The translations under genes were made by a program, and so were the position numbers. The notes beneath the pieces were generated by a model. The model ran no database searches. It had not been told where the DNA came from and saw nothing but the letters and a program-made list of their open reading frames with translations. From assembly GCA_013076295.1 (NCBI GenBank), contig RQOL01000024.1, positions 1,116,001-1,180,000 on the forward strand: DNA of 64,000 bases, written 5' to 3'. The DNA is from Sanderia malayensis (lineage: Eukaryota; Cnidaria; Scyphozoa; Semaeostomeae; Pelagiidae). This document shows positions 24,271 to 36,900 of the stretch, piece by piece; positions within the stretch are counted from its first letter, which is position 1; every line of letters starts with the position of its first letter.

Positions 24271-24331
24271 ATAAAGAGAGTTGGTTTTACCGCGGATAAA
24301 TTGTTACATGAAGCAGTTCAGAGAGGCAAAT

Positions 24332-25537
24332 CTAATCAGCAATTCCAAAATCCGTTGTTGCATATTCTACGAATTGGCTTGTACGATTGGTCATCCATGG
24401 CCCATATTTTTGGAACACGGGGTTGATCAGTTTGCCATCAATTGTCTTCGAGATGTCACCATCAAAATTTGGCTCGTAGAAAAATGGCACTGAATACCGG
24501 TCTGTCCCTAAATCAATAACCCTATGGTTTGTCGCCATCAATTCGTTGTTAACGATATCGGAGAGCAGTTTGCCTATGTTGATGACCAAAGCATGCTTGT
24601 GTGGTGGTACGTCCAGCCATGGGCCATTTTGAGACAGCTTGACTTGCAAGCCTTTATTCTCAAATGCAGCGAGAATTGTGAGGAAAGCAGTGTCGAAATG
24701 CTCCCCTGTTGTTATCAGAGTATCGCCATCTTTAGCCTCGTCTGGAACATCAGTGAAGTTAACACGCGATGGGTAGTGAAGTAATCTTAATGTTGACAAC
24801 TGCTTTTGCCCGAACATGTTGTCAAATAATTCGGCTTCCAAACCAAGGCCTTCTGCAAGCAAATGCATTATTTTTTCAGCTAACGAGGAATAGAAGTTGA
24901 AATTGTATCTCAGGACGTTTTCGAATCTCTTGTTTTCTGTTGCGTTTGCAGAATTAGGCCAAACGTTTGATTCTGAAACCACATCTCTCATCAGAGGTCT
25001 GGCTCTCCCAATGGATTGTTGCTCCGATTTGAGCTTGCTATCATGATCATTATTACCATTAGATATGTCATCAAAAAACCCACCTATTTCATAGGCCTCC
25101 TTATACGAGTGTCCCCCGGGAATAACGGGGAAATATCCACGAAACAAGTTCTTATTTTTGCTGTTGAAAGCCTTCTTTGCGATGTCCATTTTTGTTTCCA
25201 AGGGCTGGTTGAAGAGCCATGTTGTGGCCTCAAACAATTCATCGGGCCTAAACCCAGGGACATTGACGAGGTACGCAAAACCAACATTTTTCATGGCGTC
25301 GAAAAGTTGTTTCGCTGCTTTTGAGCTGTTCTTCTGGGCTTCTGTCATGTCTATGGTTGCAAGGTGGAGTTTCAGTTGGTCATCTTCCCTACTCTTCATC
25401 GTGGTCGAGATAAATTTGTCGACAGCTTTGACCAGGCCACTTCGAATCGTGTCAAGACTTTGATCTTTCAAATATTGATAAGAAAGTATGCTCACAACAA
25501 GCAACAAGGCACTGGTAATGTAATGATAACTATTCAT
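24332..25537 (-). CDS. Isopenicillin-N-synthase-type 2-oxoglutarate/Fe(II) oxygenase, intronless
   Basis: A single uninterrupted 401-residue frame, start codon 25535-25537. Residues 7-22 are hydrophobic (ITSALLLVVSILSYQYL) and could act as a signal anchor. A non-haem dioxygenase N-terminal region follows (IDMTEAQKN, LFDAMKNVGFAYLVNVPGF), then FRGYFPVIPGG. The 2OG-Fe(II) core has the iron ligands His280 and Asp282 (GEHFDT) and His338 (TNHRV), with the 2-oxoglutarate-binding Arg348 and Ser350 (RYSVPFF). All catalytic positions are present, so an active enzyme is likely; the substrate cannot be predicted. The frame has no introns although neighbouring genes have many, which would fit a retrocopy or later acquisition. 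It is divergent from MFSD9. Confidence 0.88.
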   Translation of the reverse strand: MNSYHYITSALLLVVSILSYQYLKDQSLDTIRSGLVKAVDKFISTTMKSREDDQLKLHLATIDMTEAQKNSSKAAKQLFDAMKNVGFAYLVNVPGFRPDELFEATTWLFNQPLETKMDIAKKAFNSKNKNLFRGYFPVIPGGHSYKEAYEIGGFFDDISNGNNDHDSKLKSEQQSIGRARPLMRDVVSESNVWPNSANATENKRFENVLRYNFNFYSSLAEKIMHLLAEGLGLEAELFDNMFGQKQLSTLRLLHYPSRVNFTDVPDEAKDGDTLITTGEHFDTAFLTILAAFENKGLQVKLSQNGPWLDVPPHKHALVINIGKLLSDIVNNELMATNHRVIDLGTDRYSVPFFYEPNFDGDISKTIDGKLINPVFQKYGPWMTNRTSQFVEYATTDFGIAD

Positions 25538-25698
25538 ATCTATTTTATTTAAATTGTTTCACTGTTTTCAATAATTTGACAAAAACAAAACATAACAATA
25601 AATGCAAAAATTGTTAAAGTAATAATGTTCCTTTGCTGCATACTTAAACGCTTCAGCTGAGATTTGAACCGGAACAAAACAAGTTAAGAAATAGCAAA
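25538..25698. promoter_or_regulatory. Shared intergenic region, 2OG oxygenase / MFSD9
   Basis: Only 161 bp separate the two divergent start codons, so both 5' UTRs and core promoters must lie here or overlap. I see no TATA box at a fixed distance; the stretch is AT-rich. Confidence 0.5.
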
Positions 25699-28600
25699 AT
25701 GGCAGCCAACATGAAGAAAAGTTTCTCACGCAAGTTCCTCTACTTCTCGGGATTTTTGGTAAGACTACTTTATTTTTACTTGTATTACACATTTTATTTG
25801 CAAGCGTAAGAATCATTTTAATTTAGCTAGTTTAAAAAAGAAACCTTTGTGAAAAGAGAACAGAAAAGAGCGAAGTTGGCCTACAATTAATTTCATTCAT
25901 TCATTCTGACAAATACTGACTTTTAGTGGCTGCAAAATTCTCAGATTTGTATAGCTTTTTTTCACAATAAGCCACACAGTCCCTTATGACACAGAAAGCA
26001 TGCTGAGAATAATGTTTGCCGGAGAAAAGTAGAAATAATTAGAAATGCCACACCCCCTTTATTGGTTAGGATCCCATCCTTGGGCAAAGTTGCCAAATCA
26101 CACGTAGCGTTGGACCAACGACAACCGAATAAATTATGCATATTAGAAGTAGCATACGTTTTCTCAAAGAAATTGGATTGAAACCAGTGTTTTTCTTTTG
26201 GGTTTTCTTTCTTCATTTTTTATGAAAATAACAACAATTTCTTTGTTATTAAAAGGAGTAGGGGGGATTTCTTACCTACCCCTTTTCCGATGTACCCCTG
26301 CCCATGCGGTCCCTTGTTAATTGTTTCTTAATTTGTCGGTTTCAGGACCTGTTTGGCGTTAGTTTGTTGATTCCGCTTCTGGCACATGAGGCTAGGAAAT
26401 ATGGAGCATCGCCTACGTTGGTGGGACTTTTCATGTCTATTTATGGGGCACTGCAATTCATCAGCAGCCCTTTAATGGTGAATAAACTTTTATTTCATTT
26501 CTATTGTATTCCAGCTTTTGTTAATCATATTTGCTATTCGAGTTGCTTGAGCGAGATAGATTTGCGTGAACGTCAGAATAATCTACATTTTATCCAAGTG
26601 CTTATCAGCAGGAAGTGACGTCATCGGCAATAACTGTAACAGATGCTAAAATCGCCAAGGCAACGGATTAGCACAACGTCAGAAGCAGGCCTCAGTTTCT
26701 GCGCAAAAGTTGTCATCATGTGTCTCTTGTCAATTTTCAAATTGAAATCATCAACAGAAACGTTATGATTTCTCACTCCGAGTTTCTTGTCAGTAAAAGC
26801 TTCAGTGACAATAAATTCGGAGTTATTGTGCGATTTGTTGAATTAATTCTCTTCAGATAGAATAGCCTAGCCCTTGCGGTGGCTTCGTTTCGGTTCGCAA
26901 CGATGTTCCGTTCACTTCGAGGAGACTGTATATTTAGGTTCAAGGTTCAACTATTAGTTGATTGAAGCGAACCATACGAACACGTTTGGTTTAAAACCAA
27001 CATAACAATTTAGCATCTACATATTAGGTTGATTACGAGGCTAAATACTATTAGAAGCTATATGCTAATGGAGACTTGTACTAATTCGTACAGTTATAAC
27101 GGAAGCTTGTTTTTTTATTCACTGTTCTTTTGTGAATGATATTCAGTTTTGCTATTGATCACTGTTCAAATTCAATAGAACTTGCATTGAAGATGTCACC
27201 CATATTTACAGGGCCAGGCAAGTGACTTTTTCGGCAGAAAACGCATCTTATCCATCTGCTTGTTCGGTTCTGCCATTGGTTACTTCATGTTAGGAGTATC
27301 GAGTTCTCTGCTACTTCTCTTCGTTGCCAGAATTCCAACTGGTAAGTGCAAGATTTTCTTATTTAGTTTGTTATTCTAACTTATGAGTTAATAATTGCAT
27401 TATGCTATAACGACAATGGTTATCGTTAATTTGTCATTTCATTGCATCCACCCCCCCCCGAAATTATTTTCCCTTTTGCATTAACTTTGTTTTGCAATTG
27501 AATTCTATTAAAACAAACAAACGGTCGAGGAAACCGAAATTTGCTCTCTTCCCGTTCAACCGAGGGCTAATATGAAGCATTTCAAAAGATCAGTTAATTA
27601 CAGTTGGCAAAGCAGCAAGGTTTGTTATGGGGAGCGAAAGTTATTTGCTATGCGCGAATATAGTTACCGCTGATATTTGCATCCAAAGTTCCTCGAGGCT
27701 CTATTTTTATTACTATTTCTCTACTCGTTATGATGCAGTGGATACGTTTAGTTTTGGTATTATGATAGCTAGCAACAAAGTCTTTCGTTCAGCGATCTCG
27801 GGCATCACATCCCCCGCCCCTCTTCTCAAGTTTACCCCTCTTCTCATGTTTACCCCCTCGTCCACGAATTTTGCGATAAGCGGTGGAGCCTCTCAATTAT
27901 AATGGAAGTTTTTGTGTAGCTATCAAGCTTAACATTTGGACGCTGGGGCCCTGGGACTGCTTGATAGTATTTAACCTCGGTTTCATTTTTGGCTGTTGTG
28001 CTAAAACATGGAACGGGATCCCATCGGAAATTAGAACGGTAGCAACTAGACATGTCACGTGAGAAATTGACCAGGGGCTGGAGTGTTCAAATGGGAAAAT
28101 TGCCACCGCTTGCCGAGATCTCGGACTCTGCTTTAAATATTTAAAACAGCCTTCAGTTGGGGAGGAAGTCCTGGTGCTTGGAACAAAACCCCATTGGCAA
28201 TCAGACCGAGTCACATGATTACAACTTTTGAAAGCAAACTGAAAAAATTCCTATAAAATTAGCATCATCCATGAAGTACCTCCCCGGGTAATTAGCAAAA
28301 TTCTAAATTATTTATATGTTTACACAAATTTATTTATGCATATTAATATTTCTTCTTTTGTTTGGTAATAGCCGATGGGGGTATCTGCATTAAAATATGA
28401 AATAATAAATAATAAATGAGTAAACAAATGAATATAGCGGATATAATTAACGAGGTGTTGTGGATTCCCACCTTACGTTATATAATCCGTTGTAATTATG
28501 AGTACAGAGACTGACCTATGGGACCATTATAACGGGGCGATCTTTTCCCTGTGCTCTGAAATTGAATTGCTATGTCCATTCCTCTGATTGCGAACCGGTT

Positions 28601-30445
28601 CTTGCGTTGGCTTTTCTCAAACTCGTTGAACTGCATGTGCTATCGATTTCAGTAAACGTTTTTCCAGCAGGTTTTTGATTCATCGTCCATGCCCCTGAGG
28701 CACGCAGGTCTTCCATATTAGAGACAGCCTGCTGGTGTCATGTTTGTGATGGCAGGCAAGCATTCACGAGGCAATTACTGGTACCCGCGTCTTCGAACTG
28801 CCACCGGGCAACCAGCTGGGAATTCGCTTCATTAGTGCTTTCACTGCATTCTTGTCCCTGTTATATAACTACTTACTTGTTGAAAATCTTGAGTCCTGCG
28901 CCAAATATTTGAATAATTACGCGTGCCTGTTCAGAGAAAGCGAAGATTTTATCTATTATTGTAATGTTTTCCTTTTCCTGTGCTATTTCTATAGGGCTAT
29001 CTAACATCTAATTATGCTGATTTTCTAAATTAGTGATAGTGCTGCATGCATGCAAGTAAACAGCAGAGCCAAGTGATGTATTTGTTGCAAAATTTTTTCT
29101 TGATATGTTTTAGAAGAGTCTCAATACTTCATTCGCTAGTAAATATCTACATATTGGAAATAACTGGACAGTATAGAATGCCGCAAATATGTAAAAACAT
29201 CTGATTAAATGCTTCTACGATAGTGCCTCTGCTTAAAACAATGAAGAAAACAATAGCCATTGTTTTTTAACAACAGGCTGAATGCGAAATTTGCAGGCTC
29301 CTACAATTAGGTTTCCACAGTATATATTAACAATAGATAACTAATATGTTACAGAAAACTAGATTTTTCAAAAACATTGAGCGAAATATATATTTATCTT
29401 AGGCCTATTAAAACATAGCCAAGCAATTATCAAGGCTTATGTTGCTGACGTCACTGCACCAGAGGAGCGGCCGGCGGCGCTTGGTACGTTGAATGCACTG
29501 TGCAGTTCGGGATTCATAATCGGACCTGTGATTGGTGGACACATTGCGATGACAGAGAATGGTTTCAAGACAGTGGCCTTCCTTTCAGGTTTGATTTTCA
29601 TTGCTAATTCTTTGTTCGTTGCGTTTGTCATACCGGCCGTCGGCGATTGTACCTCTCAACTTAAAAGCAATGCGGATACCCAACCTACCTCGAATGGTGA
29701 ATGGTCAAAACGAGGCGGTGTGTCGAAAGTTGATTACTCAAAAAGAGGCTGTGAACCTCGCGATAACGAGACTAGTGGTGTTTCTAGCGCGGTGAATACT
29801 GGAGAAGTGAAGCCGCGCGGCAACTTGAATCCCGTAAGCGAATTCGTGAAAGCTGTGCGGCGTGTTCCGTGGTCTAAAGTTGCAGACGTTTTTCTGGTCC
29901 GTTTTCTCACATCCCTGGCTATGATAATATTCCGCGGTAGTTTCAGTGTTGTGCTCGAGTTTCGTCACGGATCGACGCCTAAACTGAACGGTTATCTAAT
30001 GTCGTACAACGCAGTTCTCGGCGTTCTCGGTGGTGCGAGTGTCGGGCGGATCGCTAAGTTGTTCGCGACTACCGAATCAATGCACCGATGTTTCTCGGTG
30101 TTATTCGTTCTCTCGTTGGGTCTGATATCTGCAGCACCGAGTATTGGGTACGTCATAGTCGGTCTCATGCCGCTCTGCGTGTCGACCGCGGTTTTACGCG
30201 TTACTAGCGCCACTGCAATGTACAATAGAGCTGGTGAGGAGGAGAAAGGCCTGTTGACAGGACTGGGGGATTCTTTCATGTCAATGGCGCGAACTATAGG
30301 GCCAACTCTCGGTGGAATGGCCCAGGATGTTAATATATATGGACCAGGTATTCTGAGTACCATGTTAGCCGTTTTGGGCACCAGTTTGGCCTTTGTCTTC
30401 GATATGGGTACATATGACATTAACTTTTCAAAGAAAACGCAATAG
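25699..30445 (+). CDS. MFSD9: Major facilitator superfamily transporter, MFSD9-like
   Basis: Four exons: 25699-25758, 26346-26477, 27212-27341 and 29403-30445, phase-consistent; about 454 residues. The order of conserved blocks is DLFGVSLLIPLLAHEARKYG (TM1), GASPTLVGLFMSIYGALQFI (TM2), the MFS loop 2-3 signature GQASDFFGRKRIL, and RIPTGLLKHSQAIIKAYVAD followed by APEERPAALGTLNA and SGFIIGPVIGG (TM5). These match MFSD9 and not the sugar or monocarboxylate MFS groups. A hydrophilic loop of about 70 residues (around 29643-29870) separates the two six-helix halves. The last helices end at VLGTSLAFVFDMGTYDI. Human MFSD9 is an orphan solute carrier with no settled substrate. Confidence 0.88.
27342..29402. 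other. Long last intron of MFSD9
   Basis: A 2.06-kb intron with no gene I can support. A CAATAG hairpin repeat (29225-29325) lies in it. The stretch 27880-28220 seems to contain two diverged copies of a roughly 130-bp segment ending in GTCACGTGA and GTCACATGA, but I cannot define its ends. Confidence 0.45.
29225..29325 (+). repeat. Dispersed CAATAG hairpin repeat
   Basis: CTCTGCTTAAAACAATGAA, ACAATAGCCATTGTTTTTTA, CAGGCTGAATGCGAAATTTG: the same block order as 15655-15740 and 49500-49600. Confidence 0.6.
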
Positions 30446-30724
30446 AATTCGAATTGACTGAATATAAGCATATAATATACCCATTCGTAATATTATGACC
30501 AATTCAAGATAAGAGCGTTTTAAAATTAGCCACAATCAATTGCATATAATTTTATTTTATTTTACATTTGTAAAATATTAGGGATAATTGGGAATTACTT
30601 TAGCAATTTTGATTGTATGTTGAACGCAACTGCAAGTTGTCACGTAGAATTCAAAGGGAGAAAAATATTTGTCGGAGACACATAGTTTTTTTATTTGCTT
30701 TGGAAATATAATGCGTGAAATATA

Positions 30725-30920
30725 CAGTGTGTTATGGTATTGTATAGCATGGCATGGTATAGCATTGCGCTGTTCTGTTTAGCATGGTACGGTATAGCAT
30801 CACATAGCATGGCATTACATAGCATTGCACAGTTTAGTATAATATAGCATTGCACCGTGTATTACATATAGCATAATATAGCATAGTATAGCATAGCATA
30901 GTTTAGTATAAGTACAGTAT
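30725..30920 (+). repeat. TATAGCATGG-type short tandem repeat
   Basis: About 15 diverged copies of a roughly 10-15-bp unit (variants of TATAGCATGGCAT) downstream of MFSD9. Confidence 0.8.
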
Positions 30921-32098
30921 TTGTAATAGTGTGTAGCTGTTAGCGTCGTGAAATAGACCAATCTAGATATGAATGCTTACAATACACGACAGTTCTATTG
31001 AAGTTTTGCAGACTTTTCGCGTAACAGAAAACAGAAGTAAAAATTCATTTTTTATTTTCTAATCTAATGAGATTGCATCCTGCTACTTTAAGGCAGCTGC
31101 CATTCGTTGAATATCTCCGAAATGAGGGTATCACTTGTGTCGTTTTCCACTTATTCATGTCTTAAATTGCTGAAGCAAAGTTATTCATCGTGCGACGGTG
31201 TTGGATTTCGCGTTGATTGAAAACACTTGCTGCGTGCATCCCGCAGACTGTGTGTGCATCTGCGTGTAGCCACAGGTTTCATCTTCGCTAACGTCCTTAC
31301 TTTGGATATGACTTGGCGAAGTGGAGAGATACTTTATTCCACCCATGGTGCACTGATGCGGGAGTGTGTCTTTGAGAACAGTTAGCAGTCAGAAATTTTG
31401 ATGCATTTTTTTCATTTAAAATTATTTAGACACAAATTAAGCCTTCAGCATATCAACACAGAATTGTTTTTTTCTTTCGTGTTTGTGGCACATCAATTAA
31501 TGTGCAAAAGAGAACGGCCTATTGTTAAAATATTGTCTTTTTGCATACCTTTTTTCTTGGGCATTTATTAATTCTTGCACTTTTAGGGGGCGTTTAATTG
31601 CAGGGCGGAGGCGTTTATTACAACTTTCAGCAATGGACGCAGAAGAATTTGAGCGTAAAATGACAAGGTTTGGTTTCAATGAATCAGCTGGAAGTGTTTT
31701 GTCAAATTTGTCGAGAGAAGAGACCGTTTGCTTTTAAGCATTTTGCCACCTGTTCTTGATCTCCTTCGGGGCTTCGACAATTCATGTGTTTTCATGCTGC
31801 GCAGCGTCTACCGTTTTGAGCGCTATCATTTTTGTGATGCTGCATATTTAATGCCCTCTGCATTCGGAATAAAAAGATTTTCCAACTTGAAATAAGCCAG
31901 TATTTTTCAAATGACTCCCTCGTATGGCGCCGCATGGGGAATTATTTGAGGGGGAGCGTATTTGAAAAAGCGAATTTTTAGGTGGGGGTTATTGGAAACG
32001 GGGTTATTCGGAAATTGGGGTTTATTGCAGGACTTAGGGTAACGTGATGCAGATTCCTAATTTCTTGATCTTTCATATAATGCATATCGTCGTAAATC
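30921..32098. other. Spacer with MITE debris
   Basis: No gene visible. Short pieces of the MITE families occur at 31585-31625 (GGGGCGTTTAATTGCAG) and about 31940-32040 (GGTGGGGGTTATTGGAAAC). Confidence 0.4.
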
Positions 32099-32368
32099 CG
32101 TAAATCCTCGAATAAGCCCCCACCTCCTAATAAGCTCTCCCCTCGAATAAGCCCCACCCTGATAATCATTTGCAAGGATATTGAGCCCAAGTTTTCAGAC
32201 ATTGAAGTTGTTTAGTAAATGTATTGCAAATAGCAACAAGTTTAAACCAATAACTTTATTGATTGGCTGCATCGTATAGCTTTTATTTTGCTCAATATTA
32301 AACAATAATCAGGCTAAAATTTCGTTTTTGCGAATAAGCCCGGGGCTTATTCAGGATTGATGACGGTA
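32099..32368 (+). mobile_element. MITE, AATAAGCCCC family, second full copy
   Basis: Left end CCGTAAATCCTCGAATAAGC, right end GGGGCTTATTCAGG...ACGGTA, interior nearly identical to 9449-9723 (TTGATTGGCTGCATCGTATA and CAATAATCAGGCTAAAATTT in both). About 270 bp, non-coding. Confidence 0.85.
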
Positions 32369-33615
32369 CATATCGAAAAGAACCCAAGTTCCCTTGAAAG
32401 GCGAGGTTACTTTCAAATTGGAGAGGGCATTTTGCAGTATATGTAATAACAGATTCCAAACAAGTACAAAATCTCGCTTGAAATTTCATGCGCAAGGTAA
32501 TTTGATGCCCTGATTTAAATTTCTTCTGATTAAATATTTGAAATTCGATGTTTGTTGAGACTGGTGGAGACTCGCTCATATTCCGAATCTGCCCACCATT
32601 ATCTTGCCGCCTTTACATATATTTACATTCAAGGATTAGCCAATGAGCTCGCACAATGGCCTTTGCGTCATCGTAATACTAGGCGTTGATTGGTTGATTG
32701 TAAATTGACGTGATTCGTCAATAAGATTCATCTGGGCCTAATCCATGGAATTCTCTTGCTATTTGGAAAGTTGATTATTTGGATCATATTTAGCTCACTT
32801 CTGATCATAGTATTTGGTTTCGAATATCAATACGTTTCATCTTTCCAGTTCTTTTATTTCTGTCTGGACACGAGGTGGTGATCCTGTAGAATTTCAAGTT
32901 ATCCTTCATATCATATTTCGTTTCTCACAACTGCACTGAGAACATGTTCTTTCCTGCACTGAAAGTTCTTAACCACTGAAAGCTTTTATGAGCAGCTAAG
33001 ACGTCTTTTAATTAATTAATTGTGCCAGCGTGTTAAATTGACAGAAAATATGTGAAATAAAGCGATTCTGGCCTAATTTTACAAGACTTTTGATTCCAGC
33101 AATTTTAATGCAATAGATATATCAAACAATCTTTTAACAATAGCTAACAATCAGATATACAGATATATGCAATGTTAATTCATTAGATTCGAGTGTAGCT
33201 AATTGAATATTTTCATAAATTACTTATTTTTTGGGTCAATATTATGAAAACTGTTTAATTTCCAAAGTGTGACTACCATAACTTGACGTTGCAATGAGGA
33301 CTCTCTCCCAAATAAGTACTTCTCTGAAAAGTGCTGGAATCAAAGTACACGTTTTTTTTATAAAAAAGTTTTTTTAGCCCAGCTCTCAAACTTTCTTAGC
33401 TATTTCCGAATTTCAGTGCTAAAACTTTCTTAAGACTTTCTTAGAATAATTTGACCAGTTTTGTGTTACTGTGCATGCGCGAGAAGGCTTCGTTTTTATT
33501 CACCAAACTAGACTTTCCTTTTCGCACCCAAACTCACATTTGCCTGGTAGGGTAATTTCCATTTGAAAACACAAGAAATTAATGTTTTCAACTTTGTAAT
33601 GTTTTGCAAACCCAG

Positions 33616-33998
33616 TACCGTAAATCCTCGAATTAGCCCCCTGGGGGCTTATTTATTTTTGACATTTTCAGAGGGGGGCTTATTCGAGGGGGGGGGCTTA
33701 TAAAACTATCTGAAATATGGCACAAAAATTGACGTTGTTACTGGGAAAATAAACGGAAAATTGTTTAGTTGTTCCAGCAAAGTATTTTGCATACACAGAT
33801 AAACAGAAGAATGCCCAGATATTGGTGAAAAAACGGTCAGAAAAACAAAATTTTCTCGAACTCGCTGTACGCAAACATCAGCATGTTTGGGGTGGGGGCT
33901 TATTCGAGGGGGGGGGCTTATTAACAATTTGTTGTTCTAGGGTGGGGGCTTATTCGAGGGGGTTTATTCGAGGGGGGCCAATTCGAGGATTTACGGTA
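33616..33998 (+). mobile_element. Foldback element with long TACCGTAAATCCTCGAATT ends
   Basis: 383 bp bounded by perfect inverted ends of at least 19 bp (TACCGTAAATCCTCGAATT and its complement AATTCGAGGATTTACGGTA). Several internal GGGGGCTTATTCGAGGGG blocks sit in both orientations. The interior differs from the 270-bp family, so it is a relative using the same termini. Non-coding. Confidence 0.85.
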
Positions 33999-33999
33999 T

Positions 34000-36900
34000 G
34001 AACTTTCTCAACTTTTTAGGAGCCGAGCCCTACTTTCTTGTAAACAGCTTTCTTATAAAAAAAACGTGTATGCATGTATGCTTTTGTTCGCCTAATGGAG
34101 AAAATTGGGTATTTAAAAAGGCAAATAGTTTAATGAAATTCAATTTCTTAATTTGTTCGCTGAAACACCACAAAAACACACTTGGACTTGATCCGACTCG
34201 AAGCCTACTCAAGTTTCATTAACCACTTTGTTGTTAATGGGCGGGAATATCACTTGACTCGGACTAATACCAATTGAAAATGACTTTGATTTGCTCTTTC
34301 TAAGCCGCAAATAGATATTACATTTGACTTGATTTCTTAGGAAGGAATCAGCTAACACGTTAATTGAACTTTCATTTCAAAAATTGCCCCCAATTTAACA
34401 TCACTTTTCATCTCCGTGGTCTCTTAATGGCAGCAACTAGTGGTTACTTAACGCGAAGAATACAGAGTAGAATACAGATACAACAAGCCTTATTAGGAAC
34501 CGTAAAATATTTGGTTTTATCCGAAGTTCCTTAAACGTCGGATAAAACCAAAATAATGTCATGGGTAATTTTAGGTTTTGTTTGTTACACTTTGTATGAG
34601 AATGATCTTTGGTTATTTTGATATTTAACATGTGTGAATATTTATATTGCTGCTTGAAGGTCATGTGTATGACACAGCAAACTCTTTCTAATTTTCTCTG
34701 CTCCGCAGTTCCCCCGGCAGCTCCTATACGAAAGAGACTTGAAGCAAGTCTTAAGACCCAGTGACCTGTACAGGCATATGTATATTATCACCCCCATCAG
34801 CCCACCCAAAATCAAATTTAAAAAGTGATTCAGCGATATCACCAATATTAATTAAATGTGCATGGTAATTCCACTCGCATCAACGACCAATTTTGGTCAC
34901 CGATGACCACATTGCTGCCCATTAAGAGGTCGTTTCAACATGGCAACAGACAAGATCTAATTTAGAACTGTTATATATCTTCTATATTGCGTCATAACCG
35001 CGGGCCTATCTGTCTTCTTTTGCATGACATTGAGCGTAATGTCGATTGTCATTTTGCGTTGGTATTTCCTTTGTTTAGTCAAGGCATTTTTACTGAGTAA
35101 TTTGCTTATCCGTTTCGTTTTGTTGCAGCCTTGTGAAACTATCCTATTCATCACATTTCGCGTCCTTATGTGTCAGTCTCATCTTGTCGGTTACCGATTA
35201 AAAGCGCCATTTGAACCGTGACGTATTGGCTGTGTGGGTCTGTAATTATTCTGCAAAGCAATGTATTGTGCAATGATATTTTGCAGGCGTTCTTGAAAGC
35301 TTTTTAGTGACCTTTGGCCACTGCAAATTGACCTGCTGACATTTGAGTGTGTAAGGGTTTTGGTGGCCTAGGCCTCTCTTACATAAAACATGTCCTCGTT
35401 CACAGGCAACAGATTTTGTCTCATGCTCATTAGAAGCAAAACACATGGAACTTTGCCAATAGTCCATGCCATGGCCAAGAAACAATGTGCGTTATATTAG
35501 GGCTTCATCAAAGCTTCCTAATTAACATGAATCACAGGAAGGCGCTGTCGGCTTGTTTACTTTTTATTGTGACGTCACAAATCAAATTTCGCGCATTCCA
35601 TTCATGTAAAATGTTACGAAGGAGCACGGTGGCCCTAAGCTGAAGACACGCCCCTTATTGCACTTTCAATATTCATTCAACTCGTCGTAAAGCATTGCGC
35701 AGAATTCCATGCGCGTTTCAAACTGAAATTTCACGCCGCATACACGAAGAACCTTGACGCTAGTAGAGCTCTTCACTTTCAGGGTGGTGAATTTCATTGT
35801 GTTGTGAGAAACTGCACAGAAAAGGGAGCAGATAGATTTTTAGCCCGTGTTGCTGTTAAGACTTATTCCGAGATTTTGCTTTCCTCGTCTTCATGCTAAT
35901 GTTTCGCTGCTCTTTGAACGCCATAACACGCCCCCACTGCATGAAATGGAGTGTTGACATTGCGTTTTGTTTGATGACGTAGTTGAATACTGCTCACGTG
36001 AAAATGAGGATTACAGTGAATCCACAATAGAATTAAGATGAAATGTACAATTCATGTATAATATCTCTTAGATGTATACTCGCTTATTATTAATTGTTCT
36101 TATATGGTTTTGTTTATCAAAATAACGTTTATATACATATCTGCGGTTTAAAATGAAAATCAGCACAGAAAAATGTTTTTATCGTTCATGTGGAAAGGAG
36201 TATAATTAGTTATCAGGTCTCTTCAAGTGTTCTCGTCCCTTTTTTTTCCTAATAAGAGCTAAGATTTGCTCTCGGGCAAAGAAACTGTTGACCTGATATG
36301 CGACGAAGCATTCTAACATTTTTTGGTTTCCTCCGAGGTTTATTTATCTGGATTTTATTGTGAAGTTGCTTTTCGATAAGAATCCATGCAACTGCCATCT
36401 TGAAGATTAGTCCCTATTAGAGATTTCAAATAGAATGAGAAATGGGATACGAAGATTTTGCTTTGTTCTCTCGATATCTCATCTCATCTGGGGCTGTTTG
36501 AGTCTTTTCTATCGCTTTCATTTTATCAAAAAGATTATCTTGGATTTGTCGTTTTCAGTGCAAAGTAACAAGAAAAACTAATCCTGGTTTAAAATGACGA
36601 TCCCAGTTATATCTCATTGATTTAGCAGTTGAGGTTTGAGGATACTTCATGTAATATAACGGTTTTGTTGAACAACAAGAGCTGCGATCCGCTTTATTTA
36701 TTTTCGCAAAAATGTCACTTAAAAACCCCGGACATTTTGTCTTTTCCTGGTCCTGGGGAATATGTCAAGTCCAGTGAAATCATATTTTTCGTAAAATATT
36801 CAAATTTCCTGGATGAATGTTTTCTCAAGTCTACTGTATCGGTGGGAGGTTTTTTTCCTGGCCATGGCTCTTGGTTTGACGTGCAGATCGAGGGCATCCA

